Source of the DNA: Spelaeicoccus albus
GTDB lineage: Bacteria; Actinomycetota; Actinomycetes; Actinomycetales; Brevibacteriaceae
Length of the DNA stretch: 64,000 bases
NCBI RefSeq assembly: GCF_013409065.1
Contig: NZ_JACBZP010000001.1
Span: 1,922,001-1,986,000 of the forward strand
Direction: 5' to 3'
The notes below the pieces were generated by a model. The model saw nothing but the letters and a program-made list of their open reading frames with translations. It ran no database searches and was not told the DNA's origin. Of the stretch, positions 8,483 through 16,594 are shown piece by piece (the stretch's first letter is position 1; each line of letters opens with the position of its first letter). The translations under genes were made by a program, and so were the position numbers.

Positions 8483-9364
8483 TCAACGCGGTTGCATCTG
8501 ATCGTTGCGGTCGGCCGCTGTGCCAGCTGCGGCGGGAACTAGTTCTGATTCGCTGATAGCACGCCCGAACGCGCCGTTGAATCTGCATGCGCGGGCCGCC
8601 CCTGCGGTACCGGCTGCGGCGGCCTCGCACAGCGTGGCGCCCGTGTAGTGCGCGACGAGGAAACCAGCGATGAAACCGTCGCCCGCGCCGAGAGTGTCCA
8701 CGATCTCGACCGCCTCAGTAGGCACAGCGAATGCTTCGCCGGAGTCGGCCGTCACCCAAGCCCCGTCCGACCCCAATGTAACGACAGCCGTCGCGCATCC
8801 TGCGTTCAGTGCCGAAGTGGCAAGCGCCTGGACTTCGGCACCATCGAGTCCGGAGCCGGAGAAGAAGGCATGTTGCACGTGAGGCGCGACCTTGCCGACG
8901 TACGCGGGATCACGTTCGTCGGAGAAATCAAACGACACAGGAGCCACCGCGGCCAGGTCGGGGAGAGCATCCTCCAGGGCTGAGTAAACCGAGGTGTGCA
9001 CGACATTGGCCGCGGAGGCAAGTGACACATCCTCGTCGGTAAGGCGTAGACGCAGGCCGTGCTGGACGCCTCCCTTGTTCGAGCCAACGAACACGCGGTT
9101 GCCGGTAGCGTCGATCGAGACTTTCGGGGATCCGGTCGGTCCGATGGCGCGGCGGACCTGCGCCAGATCGAGTCCCTCGGCGTCCAGGGCAGACATCAAA
9201 TGGTCGCCCATCGCGTCGCTGCCGACGATTCCAACGTATCCTGCGGCGTCCGCGCCGAGCTGAGCCGCGTAGACCGAGACATTGACGGCGTTGCCTCCGG
9301 GATAAAGCATCCCGATATTCATGTAGTGGTCCAGAACGTTGTCGCCGATGCCGAGCAGTCGCAT
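8483..9364 (-). CDS. PfkB-family sugar kinase, FrlD-like (paralogue 3)
   Basis: 293 aa from ATG 9364 (MRLLGIGDNVLDHYMNIGML); an upstream in-frame start at 9409 would add a basic tail with no family counterpart. Substrate motif YPGGNAVNVSVYAAQLGA and catalytic motif IVDTLGAGDGFIAGFLV are intact. It belongs to the leftward second cluster, 172 bp after the stop of deglycase 3, with a strong hairpin in the gap. Expected to phosphorylate the substrate imported by the 10.7-13.9 kb importer. Confidence 0.83.
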   Translation of the reverse strand: MRLLGIGDNVLDHYMNIGMLYPGGNAVNVSVYAAQLGADAAGYVGIVGSDAMGDHLMSALDAEGLDLAQVRRAIGPTGSPKVSIDATGNRVFVGSNKGGVQHGLRLRLTDEDVSLASAANVVHTSVYSALEDALPDLAAVAPVSFDFSDERDPAYVGKVAPHVQHAFFSGSGLDGAEVQALATSALNAGCATAVVTLGSDGAWVTADSGEAFAVPTEAVEIVDTLGAGDGFIAGFLVAHYTGATLCEAAAAGTAGAARACRFNGAFGRAISESELVPAAAGTAADRNDQMQPR

Positions 9365-9462
9365 GCGTGGGTAATTCTTTCTTCTCAATGTGTTCCGCGT
9401 CCCGCGCACGCCCAGGGTACGGGGATGTCTTGTGGATTAGTCGGGTACAGGATGTCGCGAAT

Positions 9463-9487
9463 GCGGCCGATCGGTTCGATCGGCCGC
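9463..9487 (-). other. Intercistronic hairpin between deglycase 3 and kinase 3
   Basis: GCGGCCGATCG, loop GTT, CGATCGGCCGC: a perfect 11-bp stem with a 3-nt loop. No U-run follows on the minus strand, so it is not a standard intrinsic terminator. It may stabilise the upstream message or set the kinase-to-deglycase ratio. Confidence 0.55.
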
Positions 9488-9536
9488 ACCTGCGGACGAA
9501 GATGAGGGAAGGTACCTTCGCTGATTCGCCGGGGAA

Positions 9537-10523
9537 TCAGTATTCCATGCGCCACATGTACCGACGTACCGAGAGCGGGTGTCCTCGGTAGTCGGCGAGG
9601 GCATCGGCGTACAGCCGCAGCCATTTGCCGAAGATGATTACTGCCAAGTACCCCCTCAGTGATTCGTCGACGCCGGTGAGCTCCATCTCGTCGGCGTCGA
9701 GCACCACGACGTCGTCCGAGTACTTCGCCACAAAGTCGATTGCACGGGTATCCAGCGGGCGGGTCTCGCCAATGCCGGCAAGCACGATGAACGGTACATC
9801 CTTGTCGGTGATCTCAAAGGGGCCGTGGAAGTACTCCCCGGCATGGATGGCCGCCGAGTGTACCCACTGCATTTCTTGTAGCAAGCAGATCGAAAACGCA
9901 TAAGCCTCATGGAAGTTCGACCCTGACGCCATCGTGTAGACCAGTTCATGCTTCTTGTGCGCAGCTGCCCACGTGTCGGCAGCGCCGGCGTTGTCGTCGC
10001 GGGTCTTCTTCAACGTGCCGTTGAGGGCGCTTAGCGACGCATCGATATTTTTGCCGGCGGTGTTGCCTTCGCGAGCGGCGAGGTAGCCAAAGACGACACG
10101 GTAGAGGACGCCTTCGGAGGAGTCGTGCAGGTCGATGTCCGGTCCGTGCACGTATGTGACGACGTGATCGGCGTTCTGGGCTAGGGGAGACTCGCCGTCG
10201 TTGGTGATTGCGATGACTAGTGCTCCGTGATCGCGCCCGTACGCGGCGGCGTCGACCGTCTCCGGGGTTGTGCCTGAGTGTGAGGCAGCGATGACGACCG
10301 AGCCCTTGCCGAGACTCTTGGGCGCGCGGTGGGTGAACTCGCGGGCGTTCAAGTGATGTGCGGCGGTGTCGGCCGATTCATGATCCAGGACGTACTTGGC
10401 TGGTCCGAGCATGGCGAACGAGCCTCCGCACGCGGCAAGGAACACGGTGTGTACGGCCTCTCGGGCCGCGATGGCGTCGACTGCGTCTTGAACCTGGATG
10501 GTGATTGTGTCGTTTACGGACAT
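9537..10523 (-). CDS. SIS-domain sugar-amine 6-phosphate deglycase, FrlB-like (paralogue 3)
   Basis: 328 aa from ATG 10523 with AAAGGAACCC upstream. First SIS domain: FLAACGGSFAMLGP and loop ASHSGTTPETVD; second: CLLQEMQW and HAGEYFHGPFEITD. Glu217 and His233 (16 apart) match the FraB/FrlB catalytic pair. The GEYFHGPFEI stretch is closer to E. coli FrlB (GEFRHGPLEI) than the other two copies. C-terminus RRYMWRMEY. Leftward cluster 2, after the two permeases and before kinase 3. Confidence 0.84.
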   Translation of the reverse strand: MSVNDTITIQVQDAVDAIAAREAVHTVFLAACGGSFAMLGPAKYVLDHESADTAAHHLNAREFTHRAPKSLGKGSVVIAASHSGTTPETVDAAAYGRDHGALVIAITNDGESPLAQNADHVVTYVHGPDIDLHDSSEGVLYRVVFGYLAAREGNTAGKNIDASLSALNGTLKKTRDDNAGAADTWAAAHKKHELVYTMASGSNFHEAYAFSICLLQEMQWVHSAAIHAGEYFHGPFEITDKDVPFIVLAGIGETRPLDTRAIDFVAKYSDDVVVLDADEMELTGVDESLRGYLAVIIFGKWLRLYADALADYRGHPLSVRRYMWRMEY

Positions 10524-10571
10524 GGGTTCCTTTCGGTAATGATCTGCCGCCCCCATCGGGGGTCGGCGGGG

Positions 10572-10591
10572 CCCGCGTGCGCTGACGCGGG
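10572..10591 (-). other. Intercistronic hairpin between permease and deglycase 3
   Basis: CCCGCGT, 6-nt loop, ACGCGGG: a 7-bp GC-rich stem in the 162-bp gap between the second permease and deglycase 3. It has no U-run. A candidate for partial termination or mRNA stability control separating high-level transport genes from enzyme genes. Confidence 0.45.
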
Positions 10592-10685
10592 TGGTCTTGT
10601 GTTTAAGCGGGGTGCTGGGAATCTTGCGGGGTGTGGATTCGACCCCGTGCTGCCGAGCTGGAGCCGGAATCGGTGGAGCCTAGTG

Positions 10686-11594
10686 TCATTTGTTGGATCC
10701 GGCTGTGAGGCCACGGACGAACTGCTTCTGCCCGATGACGAACGTGATGATCACAGGAAGGGCAGCGATAACCAGGGCCGCAAAGAGCGCCGGCCAGTCG
10801 GTAGTGAGCTTGCCTTCCATCTGGTCCAGCCCTACTGGGAGGGTCAGCTTCGAAGGCGAGTCGATGAAAACCAGCGCGAAGGCATATTCGTTCCAGGCAA
10901 AGATAACTTGGAGTACTGCAGCTGCGGCGATGATCGGTTTACACAGTGGCATGATGATCTGCCAAAAGGCCCGCCAGGCCCCGGCACCATCGATGGTGGC
11001 TGCTTCTTCGATGTCGTTGGGCAGGTCGACCATGTACGAGCGGATCAAGAACGTGGTGAACGGAATACGGAAGGCTACGTAAAGGATGACCAGTGCGGTG
11101 CGCGTGTCGTACAGGCCGATAGCTGCCATAAGGTTGAATAGCGGGACAAGCGCCACAGTCGGGGCGAGCATGAGCCCACCAAGAATAAACATGAGCAGGG
11201 GGCCCGAGAACGGGATATGCAGCCTGCACAGGGCATAGGCGGCGAACGAACTGATCAGCACGACTAGAACGATGGACGTGACAGTAACTATCAATGAGTT
11301 GCCGAAGAACCCGATCACGCCCTGATCGATCGCGGAGCGGTACGCGTCGAAGTTGAACTGCGTGGGGAGTGCGAACGGATCGCCGAAGATCTGCCGGGAG
11401 GTCTTGAAACTGGATAAGATCATCCAGATCAGCGGGTACAGCACTGCCACGACCAAGGCTGCGAGAATGATCCAGATCGCCGGACGGATGACGTACTTGC
11501 TCACTGGGGAAAGCTGGTGTTTGTGCCGATCCTGACCCGTAAATTCGGGCGTCTTCTCGGCCGCCTTGGCTGGCAATGATTTTGTGATGCTCAT
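10686..11594 (-). CDS. ABC sugar importer permease, MalG-like (second set)
   Basis: 302 aa from ATG 11594, overlapping the previous permease stop (ATGA) with AAGGTGG upstream. A roughly 40-residue cytoplasmic head precedes six membrane segments; the coupling loop is DIEEAATIDGAGAWRAFWQI followed by IMPLCKPII. Pairs with the 11591-12481 permease; forms the transmembrane part of the second importer. Paralogous to the 4858-5685 gene, e.g. shared FRIPFTTFL(I/L)RSYM. Confidence 0.88.
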   Translation of the reverse strand: MSITKSLPAKAAEKTPEFTGQDRHKHQLSPVSKYVIRPAIWIILAALVVAVLYPLIWMILSSFKTSRQIFGDPFALPTQFNFDAYRSAIDQGVIGFFGNSLIVTVTSIVLVVLISSFAAYALCRLHIPFSGPLLMFILGGLMLAPTVALVPLFNLMAAIGLYDTRTALVILYVAFRIPFTTFLIRSYMVDLPNDIEEAATIDGAGAWRAFWQIIMPLCKPIIAAAAVLQVIFAWNEYAFALVFIDSPSKLTLPVGLDQMEGKLTTDWPALFAALVIAALPVIITFVIGQKQFVRGLTAGSNK

Positions 11595-12481
11595 ACCAGT
11601 TCCACCTTTTTCTTGTTGGCGCGCAGAATCTGGAAGAGTCCGGCACCGAACGTGATGATGAAGATGATTGTCGCGATTGTTGCTGCATAACCCATGCGAT
11701 CGGCAGTGAACGCGTTGTAGTACAGCCAAGTGCCCAATACTTGCGTGGTATTATTCGGCCCGCCTCCGGTCATCACTTGGACTTCATTGAATACGAGGAA
11801 GGCGCCGGAGATGGTCACGATCATCATCAGCGTGGTCATCTGGCGTACCAATGGCAAAGTGATCGTGAAGAAGGCGCGGACGGGGCCGGCGCCCTCGATT
11901 TCCACTGCCTCATAGAGTTCGCGGGGGACTTTTTGCATGGCAACCACGAACAACATAGTGGTGTAGCCGAAGTTCATCCATTGGCTCATCGCGATGATTG
12001 AGCCCATTGCTGTGTTTCCGTCGCCCAGCCAGGCTCTTTGTAGGTCTCCAAGTCCGATGACATCCAGGAACGAGTTGAACACGCCGATATTCGGGTCGAG
12101 CATGAAGGTGAACAGGATGCCACCGACCGTGATGGAGACAGTGGCCGGTACGAAATACAGGATTCGCAACACTCCGGAGAGCCTGCGTCCCACGAAGGTT
12201 TCGAGGCACGCGGCAAGGGCAAGCGCCCCGAAGACCTGCACCAACAACGACACGGCGGCGAACGCCACATTGTTGAGCAGTGCCCGCAAAAATACCGGAT
12301 CATGGAAAGCCCTGGAATAGTTGCCCAGACCGACGAATTTAGGGCTGTGAAACGCCCCCCAATCGTACGTGGACATCACGAAATTGGACACGATAGGGTA
12401 GTAGACAAAGATCGCCACCAGCAACAAGCCGGGCGCGAGCCATGCCAGGTTTTTCATTCTCGCTTTTCGGGAGGACCTCAT
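11591..12481 (-). CDS. ABC sugar importer permease, MalF-like (second set)
   Basis: 296 aa from ATG 12481 (GCGAGGT upstream). Membrane segments include LAWLAPGLLLVAIFVYYPIV; the coupling loop is ELYEAVEIEGAGPVRAFFTI; a glycine-rich TGGGPNNTTQVLGTWLYYN follows, parallel to AGGPGNSSHVLGTWLYHQ in the first set. The similarity suggests the two importers are ancient duplicates. Located directly after the lipoprotein gene. Confidence 0.88.
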   Translation of the reverse strand: MRSSRKARMKNLAWLAPGLLLVAIFVYYPIVSNFVMSTYDWGAFHSPKFVGLGNYSRAFHDPVFLRALLNNVAFAAVSLLVQVFGALALAACLETFVGRRLSGVLRILYFVPATVSITVGGILFTFMLDPNIGVFNSFLDVIGLGDLQRAWLGDGNTAMGSIIAMSQWMNFGYTTMLFVVAMQKVPRELYEAVEIEGAGPVRAFFTITLPLVRQMTTLMMIVTISGAFLVFNEVQVMTGGGPNNTTQVLGTWLYYNAFTADRMGYAATIATIIFIITFGAGLFQILRANKKKVELV

Positions 12482-12550
12482 GGGTTGACCTCGCAGGCGG
12501 TGAAAGCGTAACGGCACGATTGTGGATGGCCTGGTTGGTGAGTGCGTGAG

Positions 12551-13909
12551 TTAGTTCTCGGGGGATGCATCGCCGTCTCCTTTGGCCGCGCTCTTGACAT
12601 TTTTCATGACGCCCGTGGCGCTGAGGTTGCCGCTCAGCATGCCCTCGACGCCGGCTAGGTAGGCCTGCGCGATGTCGGGGTCGGCGGCGGTGTCGAGCCA
12701 GACTGCCATGGTGTCGGTATGGTCGATCAGGTTCGACAGCTTTTGCTGCTGGGGAATGGTGTCTGCGGCCGCGGCGCTGCCGTCAATCGGCGAGAGCCAG
12801 CCGAGCTCCTCGATCATCTTGGTGCCGTTTTTCCGGCTCGTCATGAACTTCAGGAAATCGACTGCCAGCGCCTTGTTTTTCGACTGCGAGTTGACCATGA
12901 AAGTGTCCGGCGCACCGGCGAGAATCTTCTGGTTGCCGTTGGCCCCTTGAATTGGGGGATTGCGGAAAAAGCCCCACTTTTTCTCGAAGCCTTTTGGTGC
13001 GCCGCCGGCTTCGGAGAATTGCCCGAAGGCTAGAGATTCCGTGTAATACATTGCTGCCTTCTGATTGAGGAAGTTCGCAGTCGCAGTCTGATCGGAAATT
13101 GCGTTGGACCCTTTAGTCATGCAGCCCTGGTTAACTTTCTTGAAGTCCTTAAGAGCCTTGACATATCCGGGGTCGGAGAAGTCCGCACCCTGTCCACCCG
13201 CGTAATCCTTCTGCAGTGTTTGGTAGGGCACGCGTTGCGGGTTGAGCTGCGTGAGGTACTGGATGGCCGGCCAACCGTCCTGGTTCCCGAACGCCACCGG
13301 CTGATAACCGGCCTTGCGCAGGGCAGAGCACGAACCGATGAGGTCTTGGAAAGTCTTGGGCTGCTGGAGGCCGGCTTTGCGAAAGGCCTCCTTGTTGTAA
13401 ATCCAGACTTTGGCATCCAGCGTGATCGGAACGCCGTAGATCTTGCCGTCATGCTTAGTGGCTCGTAAGGCAGCCGGTGCGAAAGACTTACCCCACTTGG
13501 TGCCCTTCAACACTGACGACAGGTCAGCGGCATAACCGGCGTCGATAAATTGCTCGGCGAAAGCACCGGGCCAGGAGAAGTAGATGTCCGGAAGCTTTTT
13601 TCCGGCAGCGAGGACCTTGACCTTGTCCTTGTAGGCCTGATCGCCTGCGTTTTGTATCGTCACGTCGACACCGGGGTTTGCCTTCTCGTAGGCCTTCACA
13701 ATCCCGTTGAAATAAGGAGAGTACTTCGCGTTGCCGTACTTGGTGATGATCGACAGCTCGCCCTTCTTAGGGCCGTCAGGGAGCTGGAAATCGGCGGCTG
13801 AGGCTTTGGCGGCTTCCGGGCCAGGGGGAGTGGAGCATGCGCCAAGAGCGAGCAAGGATGCTGCGACCGTCACGACGAGAGCCGACCTTGTCGGGCGTGG
13901 CATGTGCAT
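12551..13909 (-). CDS. ABC importer substrate-binding lipoprotein (second set)
   Basis: 452 aa, ATG at 13909 with AGGAGAAG 3-4 nt upstream. Signal peptide with lipobox LLALGACS. CUT1-type solute-binding protein: GELSIITKYGNAKYSPYFN near the start of the mature domain, echoing LTLLTKFGTPELSPYF of the first set, and AVDFLKFMTSRKNGTKMI near the end. First gene of the leftward second importer operon; two LacI-type palindromes lie 85-157 bp upstream. Confidence 0.88.
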   Translation of the reverse strand: MHMPRPTRSALVVTVAASLLALGACSTPPGPEAAKASAADFQLPDGPKKGELSIITKYGNAKYSPYFNGIVKAYEKANPGVDVTIQNAGDQAYKDKVKVLAAGKKLPDIYFSWPGAFAEQFIDAGYAADLSSVLKGTKWGKSFAPAALRATKHDGKIYGVPITLDAKVWIYNKEAFRKAGLQQPKTFQDLIGSCSALRKAGYQPVAFGNQDGWPAIQYLTQLNPQRVPYQTLQKDYAGGQGADFSDPGYVKALKDFKKVNQGCMTKGSNAISDQTATANFLNQKAAMYYTESLAFGQFSEAGGAPKGFEKKWGFFRNPPIQGANGNQKILAGAPDTFMVNSQSKNKALAVDFLKFMTSRKNGTKMIEELGWLSPIDGSAAAADTIPQQQKLSNLIDHTDTMAVWLDTAADPDIAQAYLAGVEGMLSGNLSATGVMKNVKSAAKGDGDASPEN

Positions 13910-13990
13910 ATACTTCTCCTAAAGAGAGAATCCGTGAACTGTGGTGGCCTGTCCCGGTCCGTGCCGGAGCAACATCGCGCTTTCCGTTGT

Positions 13991-14010
13991 GACTGAGATC
14001 GATCCCAGTC
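13991..14010. promoter_or_regulatory. LacI-type operator, GACTGAGATCGATCCCAGTC
   Basis: Twenty-bp inverted repeat with a single mismatched pair and the central CG typical of LacI/GalR operators. It matches the 14-bp consensus TGRGATCGATCYCA shared with the sites at 14053 and 17693. Confidence 0.68.
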
Positions 14011-14052
14011 ATTGAATCTACAGACGGTGAACTTCGAGTGTCAAGAGGTTTC

Positions 14053-14066
14053 TGAGATCGATCTCA
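14053..14066. promoter_or_regulatory. LacI-type operator, TGAGATCGATCTCA
   Basis: Perfect 14-bp palindrome in the divergent region 226 bp before the regulator start. Second member of the three-site set. Confidence 0.68.
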
Positions 14067-14291
14067 CATGGTGGGCTGGTGGCTTAGTTTCATGCGGGTG
14101 GGCTTTCGGGATCCACCGGGCCGCGGCCGTAGACTCAATTGTGGAACCCTCGATTTCCGGTGTGTGCGCCGAAAATCCTAGGAGACCGCTTTGCTGGAGC
14201 AATGCATGGCTTGGCCCTGCATCTATTGGCGTCGCAGCGCCATAGTTATCAGCGCCCGGTACCGACGGCGCACGATTGCGAGGAGAGAGAC

Positions 14292-15350
14292 GTGAGCATG
14301 AGCGAGACCCAGGCGGCGCCGACCATTGATGACGTTGCCACGGAGGCTGGCGTCTCCCGTTCCACTGTCTCGCGTGCTCTCGGCGGGTACGGACAGGTCT
14401 CGGCCAAGGCTCGCGAGAAAGTGCTCGATGCCGCTCAGCGCCTAGACTACCGAGTGAACCAGATCGCACGATCCACCCGCACCGGACGTTCCGAAGCATT
14501 GGGACTGGTCGTCGCCGACGTGGGAGAGCGATTCTTCTCAGCGGTTGCACGAGGGGTCAGCGACGTCGCACACGCGGCAGGCTACCAAGTCATCATCGCC
14601 AACACCGACGACGACGCCGAGGTCGAATCCGAAGCATTCAAGGTTCTGCAGCAGGGGCGTGTCGACGGGCTGGTGGTCGCTCCTGCGCAGAACGGCGCCA
14701 GTGCGTCCCTTTTCACGGCACAGAGCGTCCACGTGCCGATTGTGACTATCGACCGCAGGATCGCCGATACGACAGTCGACAGCATTGTGTTCGACTCCGT
14801 TCATGCCGCGTTCGAGGCAGTCTCGCACTTGACTGTAGCCGGGCACCGCAACATCGCGATCATCACCGGTAGCAGCGCCCACTTACATCAGCCCGAGGGG
14901 TCTGAGGTCATTACCCCGGGCACCGAGCGCATCCGCGGCTACGTCGATGCGCTCAATTCCGTCGGCATCGACGTATACCCGCCCAACGTGCTTCGGAACT
15001 CGCGCGAGTTCGACGAAGTCGCCGCGGACGTCGCACAGCTCCTGTCCCATCGAAATCGTCCGACCGCGTTGTTTGCCACAGACGAACAGCATGCTCTGGG
15101 AACCTTAATGGGTGTTCAACAGGCTGGCCTCTCCGTGCCCGAGGACGTCTCGGTCGTCGCCATCGACGACCCGGAATGGGCGAGCGTAGTACGCCCGGGA
15201 TTATCGGTAGTCGCCCAGCCCTCCCAGGAAGTCGGAGAGTTGGCGGCGAAACGACTGCTCGCCCGACTCTCCGGCGGAGTTACCCCTGAGAACTTCGTCA
15301 TGGACTATCGGTGGATTCCACGCGGCTCCATTGCTCGGCCGCCAGGTTAA
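14292..15350 (+). CDS. LacI-family transcriptional regulator (regulator 2)
   Basis: 352 aa. I choose GTG 14292 because AGGAG lies 6 nt upstream; the ATG at 14298 is the alternative. N-terminal HTH PTIDDVATEAGVSRSTVSRA and LGGYGQVSAKAREKVLDAAQ, hinge region DYRVNQIARSTRTGRSEALG, then a periplasmic-binding-like effector domain (ALGLVVADVGERFFSAVARG, VVAIDDPEWA near the C-terminus). Transcribed away from importer 2. Likely represses importer 2-deglycase 3-kinase 3 and, from shared sites, the Gfo/Idh-oxidase operon at 15.4-17.7 kb. The inducer is probably the sugar-amine or its phosphate; not deducible here. Confidence 0.9.
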   Translation: MSMSETQAAPTIDDVATEAGVSRSTVSRALGGYGQVSAKAREKVLDAAQRLDYRVNQIARSTRTGRSEALGLVVADVGERFFSAVARGVSDVAHAAGYQVIIANTDDDAEVESEAFKVLQQGRVDGLVVAPAQNGASASLFTAQSVHVPIVTIDRRIADTTVDSIVFDSVHAAFEAVSHLTVAGHRNIAIITGSSAHLHQPEGSEVITPGTERIRGYVDALNSVGIDVYPPNVLRNSREFDEVAADVAQLLSHRNRPTALFATDEQHALGTLMGVQQAGLSVPEDVSVVAIDDPEWASVVRPGLSVVAQPSQEVGELAAKRLLARLSGGVTPENFVMDYRWIPRGSIARPPG

Positions 15351-15422
15351 TCACTAAGCTGGATCCGCGTAGAAGCTGTTCGACGCTGCAGTAGCGGCGA
15401 GATCTGATGACTTGCTCCGGAT

Positions 15423-16538
15423 TCAGGCAGTTAGTCGGCCTGGGCGGAACGGCTCTGTGAGCGGGTCAATGCTGCCATCAATGACTTCCGCCGCGATGAG
15501 TGCGCCCATCAGGAGTCCCTGTGTCGCACCGGAGTGGCTGAAGGCGACGTAGAGGCCGCTTACGGAGTCTATTGCCCCAATGCACGGCTCACCGTCGCCC
15601 GGGATCGGTTTTTCACCCATGCCGATGTGGTCGAGCTCGAGCGAGGGATGTGCGGCAAGAACCTTGGTGGCTTCGGCTAGTAGTCGTTCAATTACCTGGT
15701 CCGCGACGTGCGTGGTGCCACCGTCATCGACAGTGATGGAGCGCTCAGACCACCCCGAATCCATGGCAAGGCCGCCGTCTACTGTCGGGCGAATCGCCAC
15801 CAGCGGGGTGTTCAGCACGGTGCTCAGTCCGTGATCGAGAGGTTGAGTGAAGGCCACGAACGCGGCGGGAGAATCGTCGCTGATTGTTACGTCGATATCG
15901 CGCAGAACTCCTGGAGATTGGGGACCGGCAGCGACAACTACAGCGTCGGCAGGCAGCACGCCTCCGGCTCCGGTACGCACGGCGGTCGCTCTGCCGTTTT
16001 CGACCACAGGCACACAGCGTCCGGCGTCTTCGATGACAGTGCCGCCAAAGATCTCGAACTCGCGGCGGAGGACAGAGATGACGCTCGGTAGGTCCACCCA
16101 GCCGTCGTTGGCATTGAAGATGGCGCCCTCGGACGCAACAGCAGCGGGGTCGACAGCCGGAGCGACCTCGGAGATCGCATCGCGGGGCACCCACGCCGAA
16201 GGGTAGTCCAACGCCCGCTCGTGCCGAAAGCGTTCCTTGTGGGACAAACCAGGCTTGGCCCAAGTAAGGCCCCCGTCGAAGCGAAGAAAAGACTCCGAGC
16301 CCGGGATTCGGTTGGCAAAGTCACGCCAACGAGAGATTCCCTCGACTCGGATACGATGGTAGGCCTCGGTACGGAATCCTGCGGAGTTGAGCCACGCCAG
16401 GGACCGGCCGGACGCGCCATCGGCCAGACGGCCCTTCGTGACCCATGTGGTGGTTATACCGCGACGTGCGAGTTCAGTAGCGGAAGAAGCTCCGAAGATA
16501 CCACCGCCGACGACGACGACGTGCTCAGGAATTCTCAT
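15423..16538 (-). CDS. FAD-dependent oxidoreductase of the D-amino-acid oxidase/glycine oxidase family
   Basis: 371 aa; ATG 16538 with AAAGGATC upstream. The N-terminus VVVGGGIFGASSATELARRG is a Rossmann FAD-binding motif; GDGEPCIGAIDSVSGLYVAF and the C-terminal SHSGATQGLLMGALIAAEVI fit the DAO fold. Members oxidise amines or amino acids with release of H2O2 or transfer to quinone. Bacterial fructosyl-amino-acid oxidases belong to the same superfamily, so oxidative deglycation is possible, but I cannot tell it from other amine oxidases by eye. Second gene of a leftward operon with the Gfo/Idh gene, 56 bp downstream of it. Confidence 0.78.
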   Translation of the reverse strand: MRIPEHVVVVGGGIFGASSATELARRGITTTWVTKGRLADGASGRSLAWLNSAGFRTEAYHRIRVEGISRWRDFANRIPGSESFLRFDGGLTWAKPGLSHKERFRHERALDYPSAWVPRDAISEVAPAVDPAAVASEGAIFNANDGWVDLPSVISVLRREFEIFGGTVIEDAGRCVPVVENGRATAVRTGAGGVLPADAVVVAAGPQSPGVLRDIDVTISDDSPAAFVAFTQPLDHGLSTVLNTPLVAIRPTVDGGLAMDSGWSERSITVDDGGTTHVADQVIERLLAEATKVLAAHPSLELDHIGMGEKPIPGDGEPCIGAIDSVSGLYVAFSHSGATQGLLMGALIAAEVIDGSIDPLTEPFRPGRLTA

Positions 16539-16594
16539 GATCTGATCCTTTCGGGGGAGCGGTGCCAGAAGTGTTACGGCACTATGGCGTGGTG

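Larger units (their letters stand above)
13910..14291. promoter_or_regulatory. Divergent control region between importer 2 and LacI regulator 2
   Basis: 382 bp without a credible gene, holding two palindromes with core GAGATCGATC (13991-14010 and 14053-14066), 59 bp centre to centre. It must contain the promoters for both the importer operon and the regulator, making autoregulation likely. Confidence 0.65.
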
